This document shows positions 37,601-49,543 of a stretch of DNA of 64,000 bases, piece after piece. Every line of letters starts with the position of its first letter. Position 1 is the first letter of the stretch. Position numbers and translations under genes: made by a program. A model generated the notes under the pieces. It was given only the letters and a program-made list of their open reading frames with translations. It ran no database searches and had not been told where the DNA came from. Source of the stretch: Prinsepia uniflora (lineage: Eukaryota; Streptophyta; Magnoliopsida; Rosales; Rosaceae); NCBI GenBank assembly GCA_032719365.1, contig CM064864.1, positions 2,718,317 through 2,782,316 on the forward strand. The letters are read 5' to 3'.

Positions 37601-40600
37601 AGCAATATGCAAGATATCAGCTGCAGATTTTTTATACATACACAATGTTGTTTCTTCCCGGGACCCATCCAGGTATTGTTCCATTAAGCTGGTTTCCGGT
37701 CAAATACCTAAAATTCAAATAAAATAAAATTTTAAAAAATTAATAATTATTTATTTATAAAATTTATATTTTTAATAAGTTGGTGAGAAGATGAAGATAT
37801 TATGGATCATAAGTTTGCTTACATGAAATCAACTCTTGCTAGTCTGTCAAAAGATGTGGGTATTTCACCAGTCAATTTATTGTAGCTGAGGTCTCTGCAT
37901 CGATAAGATTTCGAAAATAAAAAATAAATACGAAGAATATTATGCTTTAGGGGGCAAAGTAAGAAGTATAGTTTCGAGGAGGCAAAATGGGTTAGATTCA
38001 ACGGAATTACTAAAAAAAAAAAGGAAAAGGGAAAACTGAGACCGAAAATGAGAAAATTTGAGCTTTCGGGAGGTTAAGTGAGATGAATTGAGTTTGAAAA
38101 TGCAAATTGAGATGAGATATCAGTATAAATTACGGTTTGTTGAATACTTACATTGTTTTCAAACTATTCATATTCCCTACATAATCAGGGATCTCTCCAT
38201 TTATCAAGCAGTTCCTCAATATCCTGCGTCAAAACATTTAGCTTATGACCTATTATTTGATCAATTTGCAAGTACTAAAAGGAAGGTATGAAGAAATTAG
38301 TTAAGATGTTCAACTCACAGTGTTCTCAAGGATTCGGAGTTACTCAACTTAGGGAAAGAAGACATTTTACTACCTTTCAAGTCCGATATCCTCCTAAAAG
38401 TAATCAAAAGGTAAAAATTTATAGCTTCACATCCTTTTTTGATACAGTGATACTGAGAAGGGGGATTATACATCTTGAATTCACTCTTTACAGAAGTCGA
38501 ATTCTAGACCCTCTTTACAGAAGTAGAATTCTAGACCTCCCACCACATATTAACGTGAGTAGGAATAATTGTATAGAAAAGTGAAGATATACAATGTATA
38601 GAGTTGCATACAGATCAGTTAAGCTTGTTAAGGCAGATATGGTAGAAGGTATAGGGCCTTCAAGAGAGCAACCCTCAATAAGCCTGTGACATAAGAGTCG
38701 ATTTCAAGTCATTAAAATTATATAGTGCAGCAATTTTAGTTGAGCTTCAATGGGGGAGGGAGCTTACAATTTTGAAACCCGAGTCCAATTCCCGATGAAA
38801 TCAGGTATCTTTCCGGAGAAGTTATTGTCACTTATCCTCCTAAAAGATATAATAATTAAAGTAATATTGCTTGTGTAAAAGAACCAAAATTTGAAACGGC
38901 CGCAGATTGATGAAAAACAAGTGATTGCTTACATATCAGACAAGTTGGTCAACTTTGTTAGTGACATTGGCAATTCACCCGTGAAGGCATTTGAAGTAAC
39001 AATGCTGAAGAAAAATAGCAACAATGTCAAATCCAATTGAGACGGAAGTAAAAAATCTTAGACAAATTTCACATGGAAAGGTTGATTAAAAAAATACAGC
39101 TTTTCTAATTTGATCAAGTTTCCAATTTCTGGAGGAAGAGGCCCTGAAAATTGGTTTCCTTCAATGCTCCTGTCAATAACATGAACAAAAATCTTTCTAT
39201 AAACGCCATTTGATTGTCATGGATATGATAAATACACAAGAATTGCACATACAAGTTTCTTAGGGTGGTAATGTTAGTGAGAACTTTTGGAAATGGACCT
39301 GACAATCTGTTTCCCATGAAAGATCTGCAAATTCAACAGACAAGTATTAGGCATTGTGTCCATTACAATTTGGTATTCCTACTCACTGTACAGTGTAAGG
39401 TCTTAATGTGAGGATCCATTCAAGATTTTTCTCCGAAAACTCGAGAAAGCCCTAAAGGGGGTTTGACACAATATGTATGCATTCCATCCAAATCCTCTTT
39501 AAATCTGAGTGGCTGGCCCAGACAATTGGGTCGACTTTAGGGTTTAGGCCACTCAGATTGAAAATGTGTTTAGATAGGAGAGTTTGGCCTACAGCTTGTG
39601 TCAGTCCCGGGGCATTCTGTTTAGATAGGAGAGTTTGGCCTACAGCTTGTGTCAGTCCCGGGGCATTCTCAAGTTTTCGGGAGGAAACCAAGAGTGAGTC
39701 CTTGACACTTGGGTTTGTTTTATACAAAAAATAATAATAAGATAGAAATGAGGGGCGCTTACAGTGTGACCAAGCGCATGGACCCCCATTGTGAAGGTAT
39801 AGAACCATTGAGGTAATTTCTACTCAAGTCTCTATAAAAGAAGAATAGAATATGAAGATTAGTAGACACCAACAAACCAACTAAAATGTTTGAGAGCAGT
39901 TGGTTTGGCTTACAAATCTTTGAGATGGCGAAGCTTAGAGAATTCTGGTGGAATAGTACCTGATAGATTCTGGGATTTTAAAGCTCTGCAATATAAATCC
40001 TTTGGAAAAATTAGAAGAGCTCTCAAATCATCCATCAAGAAATATTTCAAGCACATAAAATGTGCAACTGCATAATCTAATGAACTAATTAAGAAAACCA
40101 ATTTTTTTTTTAAATTTTGATCTTACTGAATTCTCAAGGTTGATTGCTTTAGGAGCATAATTTTTATTTTGAACTTAACTTTGTAGTCTCATTTTCATTA
40201 ATCGCTTCAATTTTTGGTTTCTAGTATAGAATTTATTAGAGCAAAGCTCTGCCAAAATTTGGGACTCAAAACTCAAAATGTAAGCTCCAATTGATTGTTT
40301 TATTCTCAACATTGTCACCAACAGTGATCTAAATTGAATTTTTTTTTTACTCGAAGTAAAGTTTTACGGGATATTCTATACGGAGATAATCTAAACTTGC
40401 TAGCTATTATATCTTATTTGAATGAGAATTCAAACTTGAGACGTCTTTTAATTGCAAACAATTTATTATAATTACAGAAATGTTGAATTGAAGATTTCTT
40501 AGAAAATTTATTTTCAGACCAGGAAATTACTAAAAAGGGCATAAATGTATTTTGTGAGAGAGAGAGGTGTACTACATGTAGATGACATGGCAAGAGGAAT

Positions 40601-41069
40601 GGTGATTGAAGGTGCAATCACATGTTACATTGCTCTCAAATCCTTTCCTCCTCCCTTGAATCGAAACCGTCCAATTCCCTTCTCCTGAACAAGGATCTTT
40701 CCCAAAATCCCAATCTTTCTTCCCCAACTTTTTCCCAATCTCTCTCAATGCATTCACTGCAAGAAAAACACATAGTTCAAGCAACAACATCCTTTCACTA
40801 CCATCATAACTCAACCAAGATTCAAGAATTCACCAGAAATGGATTAACAACATCCTTTCACTACCATCATAACTCAACCAAGATTCAAGAATTCACCAGA
40901 AATGGATTAATGGGTTTGTGAAAAAAGTTGCAAAACATAAATTACCTTCTTGAATGTGAAGCTTGGGGGTGGCTGATTCTCCAAAAGTTGCAAACACCAA
41001 AAATGTTGACAAACATATGAGATTATATGCAAGAAGCAACTTGGGAATTGAAAACTTATGAGTTCCCAT
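31673..41069 (-). CDS. LMK1: LRR-malectin receptor-like Ser/Thr kinase (LRR-VIII-2, At1g07650/LMK1-like)
   Basis: Twenty-four exons give 1028 aa in frame: 41069-40946, 40756-40576, 39985-39914, 39831-39763, 39324-39253, 39169-39098, 39004-38933, 38839-38768, 38683-38612, 38393-38319, 38223-38152, 37894-37823, 37707-37642, 37555-37490, 37385-37347, 37022-36964, 36874-36489, 35700-35505, 35378-35232, 34771-34653, 34022-33812, 33380-33140, 32301-32151, 32053-31673. A signal peptide (about 1-27) is followed by LRRs, each on its own roughly 72-nt exon. A malectin domain (about 420-612), a membrane span (about 625-647) and a kinase come next. The kinase has Gly loop 692-700, Lys 713, HRD Asp 812, DFG Asp 830 and APE 856-858. 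The tail LLSDP and IRNHFWQ resembles Arabidopsis At1g07650. The family senses wall or extracellular signals and some members trigger cell death. The acceptor of exon 18 (AAG) is the weakest call. Confidence 0.93.
32425..33010. mobile_element. Foldback element in an LMK1-like intron, about 590 bp
   Basis: The left arm GGGCAAACATCATTTTACAT is matched by the reverse complement of the right arm, GGGCAAACATCATTTTACAC. Similarity continues for about 190 bp (TTTCAATTTCATTATTTTAC against TTTCAATTTCATCATTTTAC). It lies in the intron between the exon ending 33140 and the exon starting 32301. No coding sequence is seen. Confidence 0.7.
34165..34515. mobile_element. Foldback element in an LMK1-like intron, about 350 bp
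   Basis: TTTTCCAATTTTCACTTTTT near the left end is mirrored by AAAAAGTGAAAACTGGAAAA near the right end. The interior is AG/CT-rich. It is consistent with a hAT-like MITE, though the superfamily is not proven. Confidence 0.5.
34855..35165. mobile_element. Foldback element in an LMK1-like intron, about 310 bp
   Basis: The left GCTCCTGAACTTTACC ... TTTCAATATTAGAGTTT and the reverse complement of the right GTCTCTGAATTTTATTC ... CTTCAATATTAAATTTT align imperfectly for about 100 bp per arm. No coding sequence is seen. Confidence 0.5.
36262..36416. mobile_element. Short foldback element in an LMK1-like intron, about 155 bp
   Basis: AATGCGTTCTCATTGT at the left pairs with ATAATGAAAACGCAT at the right. 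TAGATGGGATTAG pairs with CTAATCCCCTC. It lies between the exon ending 36489 and the exon starting 35700. Confidence 0.5.
38484..38537. repeat. 27-bp tandem repeat, two units, in an LMK1-like intron
   Basis: CTCTTTACAGAAGTCGAATT and seven further bases are repeated at 38511-38537 with a single C-to-A difference. Confidence 0.85.
39568..39669. repeat. Perfect 51-bp tandem duplication in an LMK1-like intron
   Basis: Units 39568-39618 and 39619-39669 are identical as read. The intron lies between the exons at 39831-39763 and 39324-39253. Confidence 0.92.
40785..40910. repeat. Perfect 63-bp tandem duplication in intron 1 of the LMK1-like gene
   Basis: Units 40785-40847 and 40848-40910 are identical as read. 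Both lie inside the first intron (40945-40757). Confidence 0.92.
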
Positions 41070-41099
41070 ATTTCTTAATCAAGCTCTCTCAATTTTTGA

Positions 41100-43069
41100 C
41101 AGCACAGAGAGAGAGAGAGAATGGAAGCCAAGGAGATTGGAGAAGGGTTTAAGTGTGTGTGTGAGAGACTTTAGTTTGAAGTGCATTAAGGTAATCTACC
41201 ATCATTGACCCATAAAAAGAAGTTAATCTACAACCAGTGTTTGGTTTTTGACCATTTGTCCTTTTCATATCCAAAGACATCTCTTTCCGTGTGGAAATTG
41301 TGTTTGCCCCAAGAAAGTAAAAAAAGTAATGGCATGATGGATCAAAAGTTATGTACGATGAAAGATCATAAATGTTTCGAGTTAATTTGTTATAATTATA
41401 TTAAAATTTTAATTCGAACGAAGAAAAATGATTATCATATACTAATAAATTGAGAATTATAATAAATTAACAAATCACAATTCATATACTGAGACTCTTC
41501 GGAATCATGGACGAACCCTTGCCTTGGGCTAAGAGGGCTATAACTTTTCCCATTCAAACGAGATCTTTTAAAATTTTGGGTCTAGCTCACCCTAATTTAA
41601 TTAACTTAGTTCAATTCAATATCAGTAACAAAAAGATATATAATGAAGGATTTTGATACTATTAAGACTCGAATGGTAGAAACTAAAATTAGAAGGTGAT
41701 AATTTGTATTTCGATTGCATGTTTAATTATAAATTTTGTTGTATTTCTTTCTATCAAGCTTATATATTTATATGTGCATTTGAAAGGTACGGCTCATTAA
41801 GCCCCTCTAACTATGCGTATCTTTTATATTTATTAATGAAATTCATCCGTACCATTGAATTTCTTTGACATCTAATAGATAAATTTAACTCATCTGAAAT
41901 TAGATTTATGAGCTGTCCCTACTTCGAATCAATAAAAAGTTCGACTTAAATATAAAGCGTAACGTGCCGTTTTATTATGATCGAGCAAGCTGATTAGCTT
42001 GACGATGCATATGTGCATAAGAATCTTCAATAGTTACCTTAACAAAGACGAAGTAATTAACTCTTTTCACAGTTAAAATTGTCAAATCCATCTGAAGGTG
42101 TTCACAAACAAATCAAATTAATTACCAGATTTGAATTAAGAGAATTCACTGTGTTGCACTCGAGATCTTATGTTCAGATTCTTCTATCTCTCGATATCAA
42201 TTGTACAAAGAAAAAATATATCTAGTCCATCTTTAACGCCAAAAAAAAAGAAAAAGGCTTTGCAATGAGCTGTCTTAGACAGTGAGCGCCAAAAAAGAAA
42301 AAAGCTTTCAGACGTTGCTATGGAAATTATTGTGAATATGAGATCTGGAAATTCAAGTGGGATGCTGCTAAATTTGTCCTATATCATTATAAACAAGATT
42401 AATTCTCAAAGAATTTTTTTTTAAAAAAAAGATATAAAAATTGTGACACGGATTCTTGTTTCAATTTTAATTCATTTTTTAAGATGAAAACGTGGGATTC
42501 TCAGTACCATTTTTTGTTTTATTACATCAATTTTTTCGTCATTAACACGTAATATTCTAAAATTGATAATTAAGAATTAATAAAGAATTAATATGTGTTG
42601 AGAACCAGGAAGACTCACACATGTATTGCAACATGCCTCTGGTTGCAATCAGAATATAACATATAGGGGAAATCAAACTTAAGACTAACCAGGAGCATAT
42701 CGGACTTGAGAACGCCCTAATTATTGATCCAACCTGTTGTGATTTTCTATCAAATAATTAACTAGCTAACTGTATGTTCCATTAGTAATTACTGGACTAA
42801 TTATCAGATTGAAATTTTAATTGCAATCTTGATGGAAATGTTTCTCAGTCAAAGTCTTCATTAGTGGACGCAGCAGCACATAACATTGATGATGACTGAT
42901 GAATACTTAATATAATATGTATATTATTGAATTAGTTTTAGTCACATTGTAGATAGCACGACAGTAGTTCTGGTCTTAAATCTGTGTTCGACTGAACGCC
43001 AAGAACATATGCTACAAATATTTAATTTTACGCGTATAAATATTCAATGCATGAAGATAGAGAAAGATG
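41100..43069. other. LMK1-like upstream and intergenic sequence
   Basis: A (GA)n tract at 41105-41121, just upstream of the ATG at 41069, is probably in or near the 5' leader. The rest, to 43069, is AT-rich without recognisable genes. Confidence 0.5.
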
Positions 43070-43114
43070 CTATAATAGTCGGTCATCTTTTAGATGATGT
43101 GCATGATTAATTTG

Positions 43115-43620
43115 TGTGCCCGTCTTAAATAGCGCCAACTTGCCCCGAGTTTGAGGGGACATGAGGTGACGGTGCTTACCACCTAGTTTTCACGTGGTCA
43201 AGATACACAAGCAAATTATAGATACACATCCTACCGCGAGTGTATGACTCGAGTGACTTAAAAGCATATTTAGTGGGTTTTATATCGTATACTTGTAGCT
43301 CACGATGAGTTTTGTGACCACAATTAAATTATTATTATTCTCGTAAAATCTGCATGTTTCTAAAATGTTAGTCTTTGAGCTTGTTTCAAAATTGAGGCGT
43401 GTAAATTTCTTTATTGTTTTAAACTGAAAAACTTATATACTATGCTCTATATTTCCGATGTCGAGCTGAAATACTAATTGGTTTTTATTAATTACGATTC
43501 ATACGACCTCATAAAACACACCGTTTTAATTATCTGGATTTTGTCATTTGTACATCACCATCCAGATGTTGGCTAGCTTGTCACGACATCCTAATGGGCT
43601 TTACAGGTCGGGGTGTGTCA
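43115..43620. mobile_element. Short solo LTR (family B), 506 bp
   Basis: The segment begins TGTGCCCGTC and ends GGGTGTGTCA, with an exact 5-bp duplication, ATTTG, at 43110-43114 and 43621-43625. It has no open frame of note. TG...CA ends plus a 5-bp duplication fit a solo LTR or small LTR element. The strand is undetermined because no coding sequence or polypurine tract is present. It is unrelated to family A. Confidence 0.65.
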
Positions 43621-43625
43621 ATTTG

Positions 43626-43890
43626 GTAGAAGTCATTTAGACTATATATATATATATTAAATAAATAAACGGTTTGATAAGAAGTAAGATTTCCATGGCA
43701 AACCGTCAATTTAATTAATATATACGAATGACTAAACGAACTCCAAATTTCTTAATTTTTTACGAAGATGATCTGGACATGATAATATAGAGTTTCAACA
43801 ATTTCGATTATAATATATACGCAAAGAAAATTTAACTAATTGTAAGGTTGATACGAAGATAAACCACCAATTGGATTCAAAGTATTACAC
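43626..43890. mobile_element. Partial foldback MITE-like element, third copy
   Basis: The right arm (GAAGATGATCTGGACATGATAA ... AATTTCGATTATAATATATA) and the terminus CAATTGGATTCAAAGTATT resemble the element at 7285. The left outer arm is missing, and the family B LTR lies directly to its left. Confidence 0.5.
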
Positions 43891-45870
43891 TTCTGAAAAA
43901 AGATGTTATTACGGTCGGTCACCTTTTAGAGGTTCATGATTAATTTTTGTGCCATAATATACGAAAATATACCTTGTCACCCTTTAACAATGACCACTTT
44001 GAGATTAGTCAATCTAGTCATATAATTTGATCGTATTTGCATTTTACAGCTCATCTACTCAAATTGATGTGTTCCATGTCCTACTCCTACAAGTTCTATT
44101 CAACCTTTAATATTTGCATATATAGACAACCGATGCATGAGTCAGTGGGTGTGGGCCGTGTGGCCGTGTGGCCGTGTGGGGACGTTGACGGTAGGCTGAT
44201 TCTTCGTCGTTCCTTGCTTCCACAAGAGGCCATTCATTAACAGTGTAACGAGAACATTAATGTGTCGGCATTTCAAATTAATTATCGACAATGATCTATT
44301 TTAAAAGCGTGATGATTTCTAATTTAGAGTGAAATGAACAAGAAAAGTAGGGTAAAGAAAATTAGGGCCTCATTTATTACGTTGTATTATTGTTTCAGTC
44401 GAAATAAACTAACTATTTAGTCGGATGTTTAGTAACTATCAAATTAAAATGTCGATTATATTATATTGGCCGCTTTATGTTATATATAATACATGATAAG
44501 AAATATCTATATCATAAATATTAATTATTTATATTATTATCTATTTTAATTACTTATTGATATATTATTATTACTATTTATTTAATTGTTATTATTATCA
44601 ATTATTATTATTTTATTATTATTATTACTACTAATCATTATTATTATTACTACATTTTTCAAGATTGCTAGTCATCCGATTATTTTAATGCGGATAATTT
44701 CGATGATATTATTTTAGCGGGTTTGGATCGTATAAAGATACTCAATTGTATTAACTTATACGGTAGCTAATTAATATAACCAGTGCTAAACACTGATTTC
44801 GTATTATATTATATTCTATTATATTATTCAGTCTCTTATGTGGTAGCCTATAAGTTTACGGAGAAAATGAGGTTTTAGTTTTTACCCTCTTTTTAAATTT
44901 TTTTTATTTATGAGAAAACTGCTTGTCTTTGCATCCATTTGGTAGTTAGGCAATTTTATGTGACAACGAATAAAAAAAGATGAGTTTAAGCCATATGGCT
45001 TGAATTGATTATCAGAAATAAGAAAATAAAGAACTTTGAAGAAAGAAGGAATTGTTATCAAAACATATTTCATTTATGCATTACATTGCATATCCATTAT
45101 AATAAGCATGTCTTTCGGATGCTCTTGTATAGTATATTTTTTCTGTTCTTCAACCTCATGAATCACAACATGCTAGCTAGTCTTATGAGCTTTTGGAATG
45201 TCGATCAACTTTCAAATTCAGGAGCTCTTGTAATGCTAAATAATCGTTTAAGCTCTTACAATGTTAATCAACTTTCAAATGTGGATTTTTGTTTTCACCT
45301 CGCTCAAGAAGGAAGTTAAAATCTATTTCAAAATTATTAATAATATAAAAATTAGTTGACTTCTTATAAGTTCTTATAAAATGTGTCACATTCGACGACA
45401 CAGTAATTCACGGTATAGTTTCCAGCGGCACATCATTTGATGACACAATATCCAACGACCGATAGCACATGACCGGCTTAATATATAATCAGCAAATTAG
45501 GACTTCACAATGTTCATTCTCAAACTCGAAGGAGAGTCTTCTAAATAAAATCAGGACAAATCCTAAATTGATATAGTAGTTGATTTTATATCAAAGATTG
45601 ATTTGAGATTTTGCTTAATTATTTAGATTTTCCTTTTGTAGTTAAGTTTACGTACAGTAATTAATATATAATGAATGTTTATATATATTCAATAATACAA
45701 TTCATAAATACACATATCATATTGATTTGCTTATTTTGAAGCAAAAACATTCAATAGATGGAGAAAAAAAATTAAAAACAACTTACAAAGACACCATAAA
45801 ATAACTTACAAATTGAAACCCCATAAAAGAACAATTTAATCAAAACTTATTTATTCCCAAAATAGTTAAT
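43891..45870. other. AT-rich intergenic sequence with ATT repeats
   Basis: Imperfect (ATT)n covers about 44555-44655. TGTGGCCG is repeated three times at 44158-44178. Two related phrases with GATCAACTTTCAAAT occur at 45204 and 45267. I see no gene. Confidence 0.5.
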
Positions 45871-45874
45871 AATT

Positions 45875-48026
45875 CTAGTGTCGAATAAGCTCAGTGTACA
45901 GCAGGTGGTTCCAAGTGTCGGGAACCCAGAGAGGCACCAGTGGCTGCAGTCCATGCCACGGTGGCCTCCATAGGCATATATAGAAGGGTGGCCGTCTTTC
46001 CTCAGCCGTGACAGCGCCGTCACATTAAGCAACCGCACCGGCTTCGACATGTCACTCAACACTTTGTCTACGATCACCTGTGCTGGGTTTCGGCTTCTTA
46101 GGTACGGTGGCACTACAAGTGGCTTGGTTTCTGCTGTGCGGTTCCGCTTCCCTGCTGGGTGCCCCCAAGAACTTGCACTAATCATTAACAACAACATCAC
46201 AACTTAATTTAATTTAGTAACATTAATCTCCACTATATATTTAAATTCCAATATATATGCTTAAATTTCGATAATACTAGAGTCACCAACTACTTAGATT
46301 CAACGTTTTAGATCTCAAATTACGCGAAATTTTGAATTTGTTGTGATCTTATGAAAGAATGTCGCATCAATTGAATTGTTAATTTTTAGTTTTACATGCT
46401 CGTATGATAATGTAAAACTTCGATAATTAATAAATAAATGTTACAAGAGATTTTGAATTCCTAATATGGAAAGCTTGGTACCCCTTCATGAATTAATATG
46501 TGAGATCATACTAATCAGGCACGGACTGATCCCTATGGCTGTGGGATCATTCTAAAATTTGGTTCATCTCATTTTCAATTTATGGGTCGTGCTTGATTCT
46601 AATTAGGCACAGGCTGACTCTTATGACTGTAGAATCACCCTATAGTTTAGTTCACTTCATTTTTAATTCATGGATTCATGACTGATCGTAATGATCAATA
46701 TTTGTAAACTTACTTCCAATGAGTTGGAGACATGCTTTGGAAGAAAACTCTGGTTTTGTAAGGATCAATATTTTGGTCGACCCATCGAGCCCATGTTTTT
46801 AAGGCTTTCTCATAGGCGACAAGGCGATCCATGTCTTCATGCATAGTGTTTCCCTCCTCAATAAAATCCCACCTACCATATATGCAAACATAAATGAATT
46901 AGTATATTAGGAAGATCCCTTTTTTAAATCTATTTTGCGTGACAAATTATGTGTAAATATGAATTTCATATATAACTAATTATTACATGTGATTTAATGA
47001 TCTGGTCATATATGCATGCACTGAGTATTTATCTGTGAACAGTTAGAATTAAATTGTTCATTGATAAATATACGTATACTCGGTACATGAATCGATAAAT
47101 TTATTAATTCAAAATTTTCTTGAGTTTTCTAATGACCTCACGGTTGTTTCCTTCCTACGTGGAGCCACCAGTGCCACGTGTTGAAAATCAACACATCAAC
47201 TTCCATCCAAGCTTGGCCATCCTTAACGTCGATGGAGTCGAGTTTCAAAACCCGATCGATCACCATCTTTTTGTTGAACCATGTCCACAAGAAATGCATT
47301 GCGTCAAAACATCAAAGAAACATTGAGGCTCTGCAAATAAAGAATGAATTGTTTTGGACACTACATCATTTCAAAATACAAAAAAATCCCGGCCATGATA
47401 TCTTGAAGCTTTTTAATAATTAAATTTCGATGTTTCAATTCTTTTAATTATATAATCAAACTTCTCTAAAGTTAGGATATCGAATACGTATACCTTGAAT
47501 TTGAATGTGGAAGTTGGTCCCATTCTGTGAATGGTATGCTCAGACTGAGGTGATGCTGCATGAAGCATGCAAGTGAGGGATTGTCATTGATTCAAACTTA
47601 ATGAGTCTCCAACAAACATCATTCGTTTATGTCGAAAGCTTCCCCATCAAACCTACCCAACACTAAAATTATAAAATGATTTTGGGTCTCAACGATCTGC
47701 ATTTGTCTACACACTTGAAAAGTTAGAGTTCAAAGCTTAATAGTTACATGCACGTACCTACTTGGTAAATTGCACGAGGAGGGTTGCCATCGGTACTTGA
47801 GGTAGAGTTCGTCGGGCCGGTCGTTTCCCCGGCAATCGAAGGCCTCGTCGAAAAAGGGGCATACATTTGAATCATAAGGAGGGTTAGAAGCATCAAAAAC
47901 CCATCTTCCTTGGGGAATGTCACACTTGTTCAAGTTTTTGTTATTGCTTTGCTTCCCATCAAGTTGAGGATCTGAAATTATTATTGGCAACACAAAAATT
48001 GCAATGGCAATGCCTAATGCACCCAT
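45875..48026 (-). pseudogene. Decayed TRICHOME BIREFRINGENCE-LIKE gene (TBL43/45 type)
   Basis: Family members are Golgi O-acetyltransferases of wall polysaccharides. Exons by frame and splice sites are 48026-47758, 47652-47494, 47330-47142, 46872-46714 and 46177-45875. Exon 1 is intact, with an N-terminal hydrophobic segment and CPFFDEAFDCRGNDRP. The GDS box survives (FVGDSLSLNQ), as does DCSHWCL of the DxxH motif. Five lesions break the frame: a 1-nt deletion near 47632-47637, a TGA at 47584-47586 where the family has Trp (NQW), a TGA at 47314-47316 inside the MFSRNAFLVD-like motif, a 4-bp GATC duplication near 47254-47261, and a 1-nt deletion near 45922-45928. Exon 4 (WDFIEEGN to SPTHWK) is clean and its splice sites are preserved. 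The loss therefore looks fairly recent, though assembly indels could explain the length changes. Confidence 0.85.
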
Positions 48027-48039
48027 GTCCAAGAAGTAA

Positions 48040-49230
48040 TGGAGATCTAAGAAGATTGAGGGAGCTTTGGATGTAAATAGGAAATGAAAAATTGGTAATG
48101 AAAAAGATTGGTGGGTTTATTTTGAATTTTGAAAATTATTGAGAAGGAAAGAAATTGATTTCAAAATCTAGCCATCAAGTATGAATGGATGAAAAAAAAT
48201 AATTAATGGAGGTTAATTCGTAGCAAATTTTCAATCGTGTGGAGTGGTGGAGGAGTTATAAAACTGTCATCACCTTCACAATTTATTTTCAACAAATAAA
48301 GGTAATTTTAAATAGAAAAATAATATGGAGGGTCGATTAATTACTTGATGAGGTCAAAATTGAGCAATTGATCATGATTTAGAAAGAAGGCGATGGATGC
48401 AACAAAGCTTATGATGTATCATGCTGATAGGTAGGCTGACAGGTTAAAAAAATTTGGGAAAAAGTCTGAGTCAACGGGTTAATATAGTGATTAGAAGTTG
48501 ATAATTACAGAATTTAAAAATATTCGAAAAATAATTCAATCTCATTTTAAAAGAAAATGATTAAGTTGAGCCAGTAAAACATTACAAAATGAAATTCTTC
48601 TAGTAAACGATTCCCAAGTGGTTCCTTAAAAAAAAAGAAACCTAGTAAACTCAAAAAACCAACTTTGTAAAGTAAATTGCCGAAGCTTAGAAGTCACATG
48701 TAGTATCGGCGTTTAGTGGTACTTTGATTATTGTGTAGTATGAAATATTGGGTCTCAGGTTTCATAGTCGTAAAGAATGATTAACTCTCAATATTGAACT
48801 ACAAATCAATTATAATAAACAATACAAGAAAAGAAATAAATTCTCCTGCCAGTGAGAAAGTAAGAACGAAAGGGTTGTCGAAGCTTAGAAGATAGAGTAC
48901 TACTGATGTTTAGTGGTACTTTTATCATTGTGTTGTACAAAATCTTGAATCTCAAATTTCATAGTCGAACGGTTAAATTTTAATATCGATGTATTAAAAA
49001 GAAAGCAACAGCCTAGAAAGCAACCCATGAACATTATCAAGGAAATAAAAAAGTTCAACAAAAAGATTGAACCATATGGAGCTAAAAGGGAAACACTGGG
49101 AGATAGAGGAATTGTGCATTATTTTTTTGTCAAAAAAATTGTGCGTTATTGAGAGAACAAAAACAAAATTTTGATGTCAAATGTGAAATTTTTTCTAAAA
49201 TTTCCCCCTATAATAGAAAAAAAAAAACAA
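48040..49230. other. Intergenic sequence between the TBL pseudogene and the CAX gene
   Basis: AT-rich with no gene seen. Two similar phrases lie at 48683-48760 and 48878-48950 (AAGCTTAGAAG, TTTAGTGGTACTTT, TTTCATAGTCG), indicating a diverged local duplication of about 80 bp. Confidence 0.5.
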
Positions 49231-49543
49231 AATTTTGATTCAAAATCAGACTTGTCATTTTTATGTAACAGAGCAAAAGTGGAAAACATACGTTACAGCT
49301 CAATGCTTGTATGCTTCTGAAGAGATCATCAAATTCTTATCATACAAAGCTGAAGAAATATTCATCCTTTTGACGTTGGGAGATCATATGGATCTTCCAC
49401 TACATGGCCAACAAAGACAAAACGAATCAAAAGCCTCACGGGGTTAAGAAATTGTGGAAGAGTAGCTTCCTCCAACCACCTTTTGGCATCACAGGCTTGA
49501 AAATTTGTCACTTGCGAAGTTGGCCACCATTCCCAAGGTTAGC

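Noticed and set aside
47130..47142. Apparent TGA stop after KQP in the TBL third exon
   Set aside because: CC/GTGAGG is the splice donor. Joining to exon 4 restores KQPWDF, so this is not a lesion.
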